DNA from: Zygnema cylindricum
Lineage: Eukaryota; Streptophyta; Zygnematophyceae; Zygnematales; Zygnemataceae
DNA: 64,000 nucleotides
Reading direction: 5' to 3'
Assembly (NCBI GenBank): GCA_037447655.1
Contig: JBBHKE010002180.1
Coordinates: 21,795 to 85,794, forward strand
Shown: positions 22,592 to 32,959 of the stretch, one piece after another
How positions within the stretch are numbered: position 1 is the first letter of the stretch
Layout of the letters: every line of letters starts with the position of its first letter
Notes under the pieces: model-generated
What the model saw: the letters and a program-made list of their open reading frames with translations, nothing else
The model's database searches: none
Told to the model about the DNA's origin: nothing
Made by a program: the position numbers and the translations under genes

Positions 22592-23633
22592 TGAAACTCT
22601 GAGACCTCCATAAGTCCTCAGAGTAGACAGCTTCCAAGAAGCCTCTAGGATAATCCTGACCCCTTTGTGTTCCAGCAAAAATAACTACCACCCTGGCAGA
22701 CAAAAACCCTGAACACCTACACCCCTGTGAAGGCAAGACTCCCCTGAGTCGGTAGCAAAAAGAATCTCTGAATTTGCTCCCCTGAGCAGTAAGTTATGGA
22801 GGGTCAAAGTTGACCTTTTGTACAGAAGCTCTCTGGGAGAGAGGGTCCTATCTTCTAATTTTTCTAAGTCCTATCTCTCTCACAGACTCTATCTACTGAT
22901 GTACGGAACCAATCAGAATTGAGTTTCGTACGCAAAAGTACAGCCGCCGGTGTACTTTCGGTACGGACATTGTACGACATGGCCTAAATGTCGACACATG
23001 TCAAATCCGGATTCGGTGCCATGATCTCCGGAGATTCTACAATCCAACGGAATTTCGCCACGCGTCATCCGATGTGGCGATGTCCACAAACCGCCGAAAT
23101 CTTCCTCCGCGATCTCGGCGCTAATCTCGGCCGTCCGATTAGAGTCAGACTTAATCGTAGCCGTAGTAAATACATGCGCGGTATTTATTTCACTTCCGAA
23201 ACAAATGCGCGGTATTGATTCGTAATCGGTACCGTCATCCGTACCGGATCTATGTATCCCGTAATCCGTAACAGTTAAATGAATTATCAAACGTATACAT
23301 ATTTAAATAATTATCGAACTATATAGTATCTAACACTAATCTTAGACTTAATGGCTAAGGCTACCGGCTACTTCCTGTCAGCCGGCCGGTAGGTACAGGG
23401 ATCAAATCCTGCCGCCGGCAAATACCTTTTAAATAAATAAATAAACCCCAACATAAAATTCCCGTAAACCTCAGGATAGCCAAGGTAGCCATGGCTCTAG
23501 CTTCCTCTCCAATTTCTCAGTGACTGCGACAAGTTTGAGAGTTGGAGAGAGAAGTTAGAGGTAGACTGCCTCGGCTTCTTTCTATATTTCTATTTAGACC
23601 TAGAAAATACTAATAAATCCATTAGTTTCTACA
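22592..23633 (-). repeat. E3 3' LTR
   Basis: TGAAACTCTGAGACC ... TTTCTACA, 1042 bp. The 125-codon minus frame at 22913-23290 recurs in the other LTR at 28306-28683 but shows no protein features. Confidence 0.93.
23352..23430 (+). other. tRNA-like module in E3 3' LTR (antisense)
   Basis: Box A-like TGGCTAAGGCT (23352-23362), a TACCGGC hairpin, box B GGATCAAATCC (23399-23409) within CAGG/CCTG, then TTTT (23427-23430). The same module is at 28745-28823 in the 5' LTR. Confidence 0.5.
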
Positions 23634-23647
23634 CTCCCCTTATTTTC
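23634..23647 (-). promoter_or_regulatory. E3 polypurine tract
   Basis: GAAAATAAGGGGAG on minus, abutting the 3' LTR. Confidence 0.85.
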
Positions 23648-24660
23648 TAGTCAATCTTTAATTTCAGACCACACTTCTCCCTGCAAAAAATTAGCTTAGG
23701 GGAAGGCACAGGTTTGGTCATCATATCTGCTACCATCTCACTATCTGGTCTGTACTCTAAACTGATTATTTTGTTTTCTACTTTCTCTCTAACAAAGCTG
23801 AGTCTGATGTCCATGTGTTTGGCTTTAAAATGGTGTTTAGGATTGGCAGAAATAGCGATTGCTGCCTGATTATCACAAAATATTTTCTGCACACCACTCT
23901 TACGGTGACCAAGCTCACCAAGCAAAGACTTGACCCACATCAATTCTTTTACAGCAGAGCAAGAGGCCATATACTCAGCCTCCATGGTGGACTGAGCAAT
24001 AACCTTTTGCTGTTTGCTACTCCAACAGCAAGCCCCATCACCCACATATAATACATATCCAGAAGTACATCTCCTCATCGGAGCATCACCATAACTGGCA
24101 TCACTCCAAGTAGTGATGTCAGTATTCTCCCCACCCAAATGCAACCATAGATCTCTAGTTCCTACCAAATATCTAAGGACTCTCTTAGCTGCCTCCCAGT
24201 CCTTCTTAGTGGGAGCATTTAGACTTCTACTCAGCACTCCTACAGCTGCAGCTAAATCTGACCGGGTACAATTCATAAAATAGATTAGACTTCCCACTAC
24301 TTGCCTGTAAGGAATAGTCTGCATGAACTTCTGTTCATCAGGAGATAAATCCTCGTCTAAGACTATGACTCCTTCTTCCTCACTCCCCTCACTTCCCTTC
24401 TTCAACTCCATTGGAGTTGTACAACTATTAGCTTTATCCATTTGAAATTTTTCAAGCATGTTCCCTATTGCTTCCTTTTGAGTCAGTTTTATAATTTTCC
24501 TTTTCCGGTCTCTCTCTACTTGAATTCCCAAAATATATCTTGCTTCTCCCATATCCTTCATTTCAAATCTCCCCTTAAGATCGGTTTTCAGTTTGTTAAT
24601 TTCTTCCATTGATTTACTTAATACAAGCAAATCATCAACATAAATTGCAATAAATATCAA
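23647..24660 (-). CDS. E3 pol, C-terminal part: reverse transcriptase end and RNase H
   Basis: 337 codons starting just before IAIYVDDLLVL, the catalytic YVDD of copia reverse transcriptase. RNase H follows, with TTWSDASYGD (first Asp), EAEYMASC (Glu) and FCDNQAAIAI (Asp), then PKHHFKAKHMDIRLSFVRE and DMMTKPVPS, the usual copia C-terminus. It lies one frame off the upstream ORF because a base is missing near 24685, so RT is split between two frames. Otherwise it is intact to its stop at the polypurine tract. Confidence 0.92.
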   Translation of the reverse strand: MIFIAIYVDDLLVLSKSMEEINKLKTDLKGRFEMKDMGEARYILGIQVERDRKRKIIKLTQKEAIGNMLEKFQMDKANSCTTPMELKKGSEGSEEEGVIVLDEDLSPDEQKFMQTIPYRQVVGSLIYFMNCTRSDLAAAVGVLSRSLNAPTKKDWEAAKRVLRYLVGTRDLWLHLGGENTDITTWSDASYGDAPMRRCTSGYVLYVGDGACCWSSKQQKVIAQSTMEAEYMASCSAVKELMWVKSLLGELGHRKSGVQKIFCDNQAAIAISANPKHHFKAKHMDIRLSFVREKVENKIISLEYRPDSEMVADMMTKPVPSPKLIFCREKCGLKLKID

Positions 24661-27600
24661 ACCTTCCTCATCTTCAAAAACATAGTAGAGTGATCTGAGC
24701 TGATCCGAATATATCCCAGACCGGTAAGAAACTCATCAAGCTTCTTATTCCATTGTCGAGGTGCCTGTTTCAAACCATAAAGAGATTTAATCAGCCCGCA
24801 TACCTTACTCTCCTCTCCTTCCTCCACAAAACCTTCGGGTTGTCGCATGAAGATTTCCTCTTCCAATTCTCCATGCAAAAAGGCTGTCTTGATGTCCATC
24901 TGATGCACTTCCATGTCTTCCGCCGCTGCTAAACTGAGAAGTATGCGGACGGAGGGAAATCTGACCACCGGGGCAAAGGTTTCCTCGTAGTCAATTCCTT
25001 CCTTTTGTGTAAATCCCTTTGCCACTAATCTGGCCTTGTAGCGTTCGATTGTGTTATCTCGGTTCAGTTTTAATTTGAAGACCCACTTACAACCAATTGG
25101 TTTTCGGTTAGGTGGACAGTCCACCAGCTCCCAAGTATCGGCTGCCATGATTGAAGCCATCTCCTCATTGATGGCTATCTTCCACCGGTTTCTTTCTGGA
25201 CAAGTCATCGCCTCTCTATAAGATTGAGGTTCATCTTGATGAGATAGTTTAGTTACCTTGTTTTTAACCTGTTTTTTTTGCAGTCTTTTGCTACTTCTCC
25301 TCCCCCCCTCAAAATCTGATGCCGGAATAGATGGTTCTCGTGGATTCTTTCGAACAAACTCGGCTTCTCCCCTATCCTTTGATTCCGAATCAATTTCCAT
25401 CACGTCTTCCGCTTCGAGTAGAGTTGTCACTGGAGTTTCCACAGCCGAGTCCTTTTCGGTCTGATTTGTTCCTGCAAGAATGTCATCTTCTCTAAAACCT
25501 AGATAGTTAGGAAGCTCAAAGTCATCGGAATTTTCTGACTCAAATCTGATTTTTACTGACTTTGTATATTTGAAGGGATCCACAGACTTTCCTTCATCCA
25601 TAACTACTAGATGCTTTACTAAGATTATATCTTCCCTTTTTAAATCATAAACTCTATATCCTTTTACATCTTCATCATATCCTAATAAGTATCCCGGTTT
25701 TCCTTTAGGATCTAGCTTCCAATTGGACCGATCAGTATCTAGACTGAATACTTGACTGCCAAAAACCTTCAAGTGAGATATGTCTGGTTTTCGGCCTGTC
25801 CATCTCTCATAAGGTGTTTGGTCTTTTATAGCTGAAGTAAGAACTCTATTCTTGAGGTAATTAGCACAGTTCATTGCTTCTGCCCAAAACCTTTTTCCTA
25901 TCTTTTTATCTGACAACATACTTCTAGCACTATCACTTAGTGTTCTATTTAACCTTTCAGCTACCCCATTCTGTTCCGGATTTTCTGGAACTGTCTTTTG
26001 GTGTTGAACCCCATCTTCCCTCAAAAAATCCTCAAACTGGTTAGAAGTATACTCTCCACCATTGTCACTCCTTACTCTCTTGATTGGAGTTTCATGGAGT
26101 TTTTCGCTCCATGCTTTATATTGTCTAAAACAATCCTCAGCTTCGGACTTGTTTTTCAAAAAATATACCCGGGAATACCGAGACCAATCATCAGTTATAG
26201 TCATCATAAATCTCTTCCCCCCCGGTGAGGGCACTCTAGCCGGTCCCCAAATATCTGTGTGTACTAGATCTAGAAGTTTTTCTCCCTTATAGGTGGCTGT
26301 TTTAGGAAAGGGTAATCTGTGTGCTTTACCTTGAGCACATCCACTACAATCACTTATATCATCACTCTCACTGAACTGAATCCCTTCCACCACTCCCATC
26401 TTTTTCATCTCTCTTAACTTATCTAGATTCACATGCCCAAGCCTCTTATGCCACATCATAATATCATGAACACCAGCATAGTAAAGTTTCTTCTTTTCAT
26501 TACTTAAGATCAGCCTAAACATCCCATGGCTACCTTTCTCAGCAATGAAATAGACATCATCCTCAAAACTAGCAGTAAAGACTCCTTCCCTAGTGCTAGT
26601 AAAAAAACCTTTATCATCTAATACTGATGTAGAGATAAGATTTTTGTTCAGCTCCGGAATAAACAATACATCGGAGAATGTTAATATGGATGTCTTTCCT
26701 TCTACTAACACTTTTAGATCTACCGATCCTACAAGAGTAGTGGTGACTATCCTCCCATCCCCGTACTCCATCTCTACGGTGGGAATCTTTGTTATCTTAG
26801 TGAACAGGTGTCTATCCTTACACATGTGCATGGAGGCACCTGAATCTACAATCCAGCCTGCTTCACCTTTCAATCCACCGTAAGCACATTTCTGCCTCCG
26901 TGGAATTTCGACCTCTTTTTTTGCCTCCATCTCCTCATCCAAAAGGAGCTCATCGTCCTCGTCCTCGGATTCAGCCTCAAGTACCTGTGTGACAAGGGCC
27001 TTTTTCTTTCCTCTCGGGGTACCACTGGTCTGCCCCTCCTTTAACCGAAGCTCGGTTAGCTTAGTGCACTCTGCCATATAGTGCCCCGGTTTCTTACAAA
27101 AATGACATAGACATTTGGGAGCCCTTGGTTCGAACTCATCTGCCTGTTTTTTCTGCTCCCTACCCCCATAGTTTCCGACCGGTTTTCGGGAATCCCTGTT
27201 CCTCCGATCAGTCGCTGTTGCCAAGGCTTGGCCACTCTTTCCTCCCCTTCGGATCTCAATTGTATTCTCTTGAACGAGAATCATCCCTACCACTGAGTTC
27301 CATATCCACCTTGAGTCAGGCAAGTCCTGCACACAGTAAACTATGTTCACGAACTCATCAGGTAACTTCATCAGTAAACAGTTAACCTTTTCTTTTTCAC
27401 TAAAATCTTTTCCCGCACTGTGTAGCTCCATGAAGAGTGTAGCAAGCTCATTGCAAAAATCCAACATATTTCCCCCTTTGTATACATACTCCTTAACTTT
27501 CTGATCAGCCAACTGTTGTTGCTGAATCGTACCACTTCGGTACATCTCTATGAGAGCCATCCAAAGATCGGATGCTCTTTCTACCTGCAAATGAGGACAT

Positions 27601-27878
27601 ACAAGTCCTTGAGTGAGATGGCGTAGGATGAAGTGCTTTGCCGCCATATTGTTGAAGTCCCAGGTTTCAGTATCATTCTCCTCATTCCTCGGAATAGGTG
27701 ACATGAATGTGGAACCAGTTGCTATTAGTGTGGTCGTCTCCTTCTCCTTTCCTTTGTCCACCACCTCTCCTTCCTTTGTTTCCTCCGTTGAAGGTGGGTC
27801 CTCTTTCCTGGTGAATCTGGTTCCTCCAAACCCTGGAGGAATTCCAAGACTTGATGGACGCCCCAACCGTCCACTCAC
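24657..27878 (-). CDS. E3 gag-protease-integrase-RT polyprotein (main ORF)
   Basis: 1073 codons (GTG codon at 27878; the natural start is the ATG at 27980, cut off by TGA at 27902-27900). Domains by residue: UBN2 gag about 60-215; CCHC knuckle CHFCKKPGHYMAEC 258-271; aspartic protease DSGAS at 345; pre-integrase zinc site H477, H482, C511, C514; integrase D542 (HTDIWG), D605 (SDNGGEY) and E641 (VAERLN), with the family's 35-residue last spacing; chromo-less linker; RT fingers/palm from WELVDC onward with DIKTAFLHGE. The frame ends at the frameshift just before YVDD. The catalytic residues visible in this ORF are present. Confidence 0.95.
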   Translation of the reverse strand: MSGRLGRPSSLGIPPGFGGTRFTRKEDPPSTEETKEGEVVDKGKEKETTTLIATGSTFMSPIPRNEENDTETWDFNNMAAKHFILRHLTQGLVCPHLQVERASDLWMALIEMYRSGTIQQQQLADQKVKEYVYKGGNMLDFCNELATLFMELHSAGKDFSEKEKVNCLLMKLPDEFVNIVYCVQDLPDSRWIWNSVVGMILVQENTIEIRRGGKSGQALATATDRRNRDSRKPVGNYGGREQKKQADEFEPRAPKCLCHFCKKPGHYMAECTKLTELRLKEGQTSGTPRGKKKALVTQVLEAESEDEDDELLLDEEMEAKKEVEIPRRQKCAYGGLKGEAGWIVDSGASMHMCKDRHLFTKITKIPTVEMEYGDGRIVTTTLVGSVDLKVLVEGKTSILTFSDVLFIPELNKNLISTSVLDDKGFFTSTREGVFTASFEDDVYFIAEKGSHGMFRLILSNEKKKLYYAGVHDIMMWHKRLGHVNLDKLREMKKMGVVEGIQFSESDDISDCSGCAQGKAHRLPFPKTATYKGEKLLDLVHTDIWGPARVPSPGGKRFMMTITDDWSRYSRVYFLKNKSEAEDCFRQYKAWSEKLHETPIKRVRSDNGGEYTSNQFEDFLREDGVQHQKTVPENPEQNGVAERLNRTLSDSARSMLSDKKIGKRFWAEAMNCANYLKNRVLTSAIKDQTPYERWTGRKPDISHLKVFGSQVFSLDTDRSNWKLDPKGKPGYLLGYDEDVKGYRVYDLKREDIILVKHLVVMDEGKSVDPFKYTKSVKIRFESENSDDFELPNYLGFREDDILAGTNQTEKDSAVETPVTTLLEAEDVMEIDSESKDRGEAEFVRKNPREPSIPASDFEGGRRSSKRLQKKQVKNKVTKLSHQDEPQSYREAMTCPERNRWKIAINEEMASIMAADTWELVDCPPNRKPIGCKWVFKLKLNRDNTIERYKARLVAKGFTQKEGIDYEETFAPVVRFPSVRILLSLAAAEDMEVHQMDIKTAFLHGELEEEIFMRQPEGFVEEGEESKVCGLIKSLYGLKQAPRQWNKKLDEFLTGLGYIRISSDHSTMFLKMRKV

Positions 27879-27980
27879 TATCCCCCAAAACCTTTTTTCT
27901 CATAGAGCTCCTATCATCATACTTTCCCAGTATATGAAGCCAGTTCCATTAAAGATTGGTACCCTAGAGGGTGGGCCCAT
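27879..27980 (-). pseudogene. E3 gag N-terminus with premature stop
   Basis: MGPPSRVPIFNG starts at 27980 inside the primer-binding site. Codon 27 is TGA (27902-27900) where E1 and E2 have a Cys codon (LCEKR). The frame then continues without change into the main ORF. Confidence 0.85.
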
Positions 27981-27984
27981 AACC
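27970..27984 (-). promoter_or_regulatory. E3 primer-binding site (half tRNA-iMet type)
   Basis: Plus strand ggtgggcccataacc is identical to the initiator tRNA-Met anticodon arm; directly inside the 5' LTR. Confidence 0.88.
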
Positions 27985-29026
27985 TGAAACTCTGAGACCT
28001 CCATAAGTCCTCAGAGTAGACAGCTTCCAAGAAGCCTCAAGGATAATCCTGACCCCTTTGTGTTCCAGCAAAAATAACTGCCACCCTGGCAGACAAAAAC
28101 CCTGAACACTTGCACCCCTGTGAAGTTAAGACTCCCCTGAGTCGGTAGCAAAAAGATTCTCTGAATTTGCTCCCCTGAGCAGTAAGTTATGGAGGGTCAA
28201 AGTTGACCTTTTGTACAGAAGCTCTCTGGGAGAGAGGGTCCTATCTTCTAATTTTTCTAAGTCCTATCTCTCTCACAGACTCTATCTACTGATGTACGAA
28301 ACCAATCAGAATTGAGTTTCGTACGCAAAAGTACAGCCGCCGGTGTACTTTCGGTACGGACATTGTACGACATGGCCTAAATGTCGACACATGTCAAATC
28401 CGGATTCGGTGCCATGATCTCCGGAGATTCTACAATCCAACGGAATTTCGCCACGCGTCATCCGATGTGGCGATGTCCACAAACCGCCAAAATCTTCCTC
28501 CGCGATCTCGGCGCTAATCTCGGCCGTCCGATTAGATTCAGATTTAATCGTAGCCGTAATAAATACATGCGCAGTATTTATTTCACTTCCGAAACAAATG
28601 CGCGGTATTGATTCGTAATCCGTACCGTCATCCGTACCGGATCTATGTATCCCGTAATCCGTAACAGTTAAATGAATTATCAAACGTATACATATTTAAA
28701 TAATTATCGAACTATATAGTATCTAACACTAATCTTAGACTTAATGGCTAAGGCTACCGGCTACTTCCTGTCAGCCGGCCGGTAGGTACAGGGATCAAAT
28801 CCTGCCGCCGGCAAATACCTTTTAAATAAATAAATAAACCCCAACATAAAATTCCCGTAAACCTCAGGATAGCCAAGGTAGCCATGGCTCTAGCTTCCTC
28901 TCCAATTTCTCAGTGACTGCGACAAGTTTGAGAGTTGGAGAGAGAAGTTAGAGGTAGACTGCCTCGGCTTCTTTCTATATTTCTATTTAGACCTAGAAAA
29001 TACTAATAAATCCATTAGTTTCTACA
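27985..29026 (-). repeat. E3 5' LTR
   Basis: 1042 bp, same ends and length as the 3' LTR. tRNA-like module at 28745-28823. Confidence 0.93.
28745..28823 (+). other. tRNA-like module in E3 5' LTR (antisense)
   Basis: Same box A, hairpin, box B and TTTT arrangement as at 23352-23430. Confidence 0.5.
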
Positions 29027-29031
29027 TACTC
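29027..29031 (+). repeat. E3 target site duplication, right
   Basis: TACTC; E2 coding sequence resumes here. Confidence 0.93.
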
Positions 29032-31697
29032 TACTTTCCTCAGCTGAGTAAAAATCTTGTCTCTACATCTGTGTTAGATGACAAAGAGTTTGATACCTTC
29101 ACTAAAAAGGGAGTCTTTACAGCTAAGTATGGGAATGACGTTTACTTCACGGGAGATAAGGGTAGCCAACGAATGTGTAGGCTTAACCTGAGTATTGAAA
29201 AGAAAAATGCTTACATGTTGGTGTTCCTAAGTTGATGATTTGGCATAAACGATTGGGGCATGTGCATTTTGATAGGTTGAGGGAAATGAAAAAGCTTGGG
29301 GTAGTAGAAGGCATTCAGTTTGGGGATAATGAAATGATGAAAGATTGTAGTGGCTGTGCTTAAGGTAAGGCTCACAAACTTCCATTTCCTAAAGCCGCCA
29401 CAAATAGAGGTTAGAAGGTACTAGATCTAGTCCACACAGATATTTAGGGACCTGCAAAAGTGCCTTCAGTTGGAGGAAAGAGGTTTATGTTGACAATAAC
29501 CGATAACTGGTCTAGATACTCTAGAGTCTACTTGCTATAAACAAAGTCTGAAACATCAACTTACTTCAAAGAATATAAAGCTTGGAGTGAGAAGTTGCAT
29601 GGAACCCCCATTAAGAGGATAAGTAGTGATAATGGGGAGGAATATACCTCTAACCAGTTTGAGGAATACTTGAGAGATGAGGGAGTTCAACACCAGAAAA
29701 CCATACCATATAACTCGGAACAAAAAGGGGTAGTTGAGAGGTTGAACCGAACACTAGGAGATAGTGCATGTAGTATGTTGACCGACAAGAGAATAAGAAA
29801 GAGATTTTGGGCAGAGGCCATGAACTGTGCCAACTACATTAAGAATAGACTACTTACCTCAGCTGTAAAAGGAATGACACCTTATGAGAGATGGGTGGGA
29901 AGGAAACCAGATATCTCTCACCTTAAAGTATTTGGTAGGCAAGTTTACAATCTTGACACGGATAAGAAAAACTGGAAACTAGATGCTAAGTGAAAACCCA
30001 GATACTTTTTAGGATATGATGAGGATGTCAAAGGATATAGGGTCTATGACTTAGCAAAGAGAGATATCATTCTGGTTAAATATCTAGTTGTCATAGATGA
30101 AGGGAAATCATTTGACCCTTTTAAATATAAAAAAAAGATAAGAATCAGATTTGAGTCTGAAAATGAGGAGGACTCCATCCTTCTCGAAAAAGACATGAGT
30201 GAAACAAGGATTGCATATTCAGGAAAGATAGAAGACACTGGCAATCCACTAGAAACGTCACATATTCCTATGGACTTCGAGGAGAGAGAAGAGGAGGGAT
30301 CGGAACCGACTTCCATGGATAGGGGAGCCGATGAGACACTAAGGAGAAATCCAAGACTTCCCTCCATCCTAGCCTCGGAGTTTGAGGGGGGGAGAAAGAA
30401 CAGCAAAAGGATTCACGAAAAACAGGTGACTCACAAGGTAACTAAGCTATCTCACCCAGATGAGCCTCGGTCATACTCGGAGGGAGTAAACACTTCGGAG
30501 AAAGACAGATGGATTAGAGCCATAAATGATGAGATGGCCTCTATCATGGAAGCAAGTACTTGCGAACTAGCGGACTATCCTCCTGACAGGAAACGTATCG
30601 GCTGTAAATGGGTGTTTAAACTATTACTTGACACAGACAATACTATTGAGAGATATAAGGCTCGTTTGGTAGCAAGGGGCTCACCCAAAAAGAGGGGATT
30701 GATTATGAGGAGACTTTTGCTCCAGTTGTTTTGTTCACATCAGTAAAGATTCTCCTCAGTCTAGCAGCAGCGAGAGACATGGAAATTCATCAGATGGATA
30801 TTAAGACCGCATTTCTCAATGGTGAGTAAGAGGAAGAAATCTTCATGCGGCAACCAAAGGGATTCGTGGAGAATGGGGAAGAGAGCAACGTTTGCAGGCT
30901 CATAAAGTCTATGGATGGACTTAAGTAGGCTCCGCGACAGTGGAACAAAAAACTAGATGAGTTTCTCACTGGTCTGGAATATATGCGGAATAGCTCTTAC
31001 CATTCTATCCATATGTTTGAAGATGAGAATGGTGTCATTTTTATTGCAATTTACGTGGATGATCTGCTTGTGTTGATTAAATCTTTGGAAAAGATTAATA
31101 GGCTAAAGAAAGACCTTAGAAGCATATTTGATATGAAGGATTTAGGTGAGGCAAGATACATTTTGGGGATCCAAATAGAGAGAGATAGAGGGAAAAGGAT
31201 TATCAACTTACTCAAAAAGAAGCAATAGGTAATATGCTTGAGAAATTCCAAATAGAAAAGGCTAACAGTTCTACCACTCCGATGGACTTGAAAAAAGTAA
31301 GCGATGGGAGAGTAGAAGGAGGAGTGGTGATCTTAGACGATCACATGAGTCCAGAGGAGAGAGAGTTTATGAAGTCTATCCTTTCTAGACAGGTCGTAGG
31401 AAGCTTGATCTATTTTATGAACTGTACCAAGTCGGACATATCGGCAACAATTGGAGTACTCAGTAGGAGTCTTAATGATCCTAGGAAGAGAGAGTGGGAG
31501 GTAGCCAAGAGAGTCATGAGATATCTGGTGGGAACCATAGAGTTATGGTTGCATTTGGGAGAGGAGCACACTGACATCATTACTTGGAGTGATGTCAGTT
31601 ATGGAGACGCAACAATGAGAAGATGCACTTTTGGGTATGTGTTGTATGTGGGGGAAGGTGCTTGCTATTGGAGTAGTAAACAACAAAAAGTGGTGGC
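29032..31697 (+). pseudogene. E2 pol continued: integrase and reverse transcriptase (broken)
   Basis: Continues the pre-integrase domain interrupted at 22591 (LSKNLVSTSVLDD), the HHCC site (WHKRLGHVHFDRL, then DCSGCA), integrase with SSDNGEEYTSNQ and VVERLNRTLG (29595-29993), linker, RT from 30520 with RIGCKWVFK and DIKTAFLNGE, IYVDDLLVL at about 31050, and the RNase H start TWSDVSYGD. Internal TAA, TAG and TGA codons and frameshifts interrupt it repeatedly (for example near 29236, 29361, 29992 and 30827). Not functional. Confidence 0.85.
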
Positions 31698-32586
31698 TGA
31701 AATTTTGTGGTCTCCATTGACCCAAAGAATGAGCAGCCTATGTAAAGCCTCTAGGATAATATTTGCCCCTTCTACTTTCCCGCTGAATAAGCGCCGCCCA
31801 GGCACACAAATATTCTCACCACTCTCATCCGTGTGAGGACAAGACTTTCCTGAGTGAAACGCAAAAAGAATCATTGAATTTGCTCCACTAAGTAGTAAGT
31901 TAAGGTTGGTCAAAGATGACCTTTATAGGTACACGCTCTCTTAGAGAGAGGTACCTAAATTTCACTAAGTCCTGGTCTGCCTACTTACGAATGCCTACTA
32001 CTAAACCCTATTCCAATAGAATCACTATATAGTACGGCGATGTACTTATTGTACGGCCATTGTACAACATGGCTTTCAAAGTGACGCCTGTCAAAACAGG
32101 AGCCATGGTTCATCCTCCCATCTTCTCCGGTATCCAATAGTATGGTGCCACGTGGCGTCGCATGACGCTATCCCCAAAGGCCGCCAAAAGTTTATTGCGG
32201 GTGGCGGCTGCAATTGTGGTCGTCCGATCATTTGTATTTATGCAGCTTCGAGTCGTTTCCATGCATGAATTGATTAATGCTTGTTTTCATTAGTCTGCTG
32301 CAAATTAGTCTGTTTAACAAATAGATAAATTTGCGCGAAACGTAATACGTATATCGTTTCGTTAGTGTTTTAATGGCTAAGGCTAAGTTCTATATAGTAG
32401 TCTGTAGACCCCGGTTGAAATCCGGCCAAAGGCAGTATTTTGCTACAAATAGTAAAATACCTTCTATTTCATTCTACCTCCTTCTAAATGACGCGGCAGC
32501 CATGGCGTGCCTTTGGTTCTCTCTTTCTCTCTATTTACATTCTAACTAAAATATAGAAGTGAACTATTATTTACCTCTTTTCAACA
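31698..32586 (-). mobile_element. Solo LTR in E2 RNase H
   Basis: 889 bp from TGAAATTTTGTGG to TTTTCAACA with a perfect GTGGC duplication (31693-31697 and 32587-32591). It splits the RNase H motif between WSSKQQKVVA and TMEVEYM. The end and module orientation match minus-oriented LTRs such as E3. A piece of the same LTR lies inverted at 38028-38158. Confidence 0.88.
32374..32441 (+). other. tRNA-like module in solo LTR (antisense)
   Basis: Box A-like TGGCTAAGGCT (32374-32384), box B-like GGTTGAAATCC (32413-32423) in CCGG/CCGG around a seven-base loop TTGAAAT, then TTTT at 32438-32441. The LTR around it is otherwise very different from E3, so the module is the conserved part. Confidence 0.55.
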
Positions 32587-32591
32587 GTGGC

Positions 32592-32946
32592 TTAGTCTAC
32601 TATGGAGGTTGAGTACATGACCTCTTGTTCTGCTGTGAAAAAATTGATGTGGGTCAAGTCCTTGTTGCAAGAACTGGGGTATATGAAGGAGGGAGTGCAT
32701 GAGGTTTTTTATGATAATCAAGCTGCCAATGCAATTGCAGCTAATCCAAAACATCATTTCAAAGCTAAGCATATGGACATAAGATTGAGTTTTGTAAGGG
32801 AAAACGTTGAGAATAAGATTGTGAATCTTGTATATAAATCTGATGAGGAAATGGTGGCTGATATGATGACAAAACCAGTGCCCTCTCCTAAATTAAAATA
32901 TTGCAGATTAAAATGTGGACTAAAACTGAAGTTAAAATTAGACTAT
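32592..32946 (+). pseudogene. E2 RNase H C-terminal part
   Basis: Resumes after the solo LTR with EVEYMTSCSAV, DNQAANAIAANPKHHF, HMDIRLSFVRE and DMMTKPVPSPK, the end of a copia polyprotein. One of the RNase H motif residues upstream is separated by the LTR. Confidence 0.85.
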
Positions 32947-32959
32947 AAAATAATGGGAG

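Larger units (their letters stand above)
22592..29026 (-). mobile_element. E3: complete young Ty1/copia retrotransposon nested in E2
   Basis: The 6435-bp element has two 1042-bp LTRs that differ at only about a dozen to fifteen positions by eye, a perfect TACTC target duplication, a primer-binding site (27970-27984) and a polypurine tract (23634-23647). It is inserted in the E2 pol gene in reverse orientation. The gag-pol is nearly continuous: one TGA and one frameshift separate it from an intact copy. It is the best-preserved element here and the youngest layer of the nest. Confidence 0.95.

Noticed and set aside
22913-28683. Identical 125-codon minus frames in both E3 LTRs (22913-23290, 28306-28683)
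   Set aside because: They are preserved because the two LTRs are near-identical copies; the protein has no motif and the frame is not kept in E1 LTRs.
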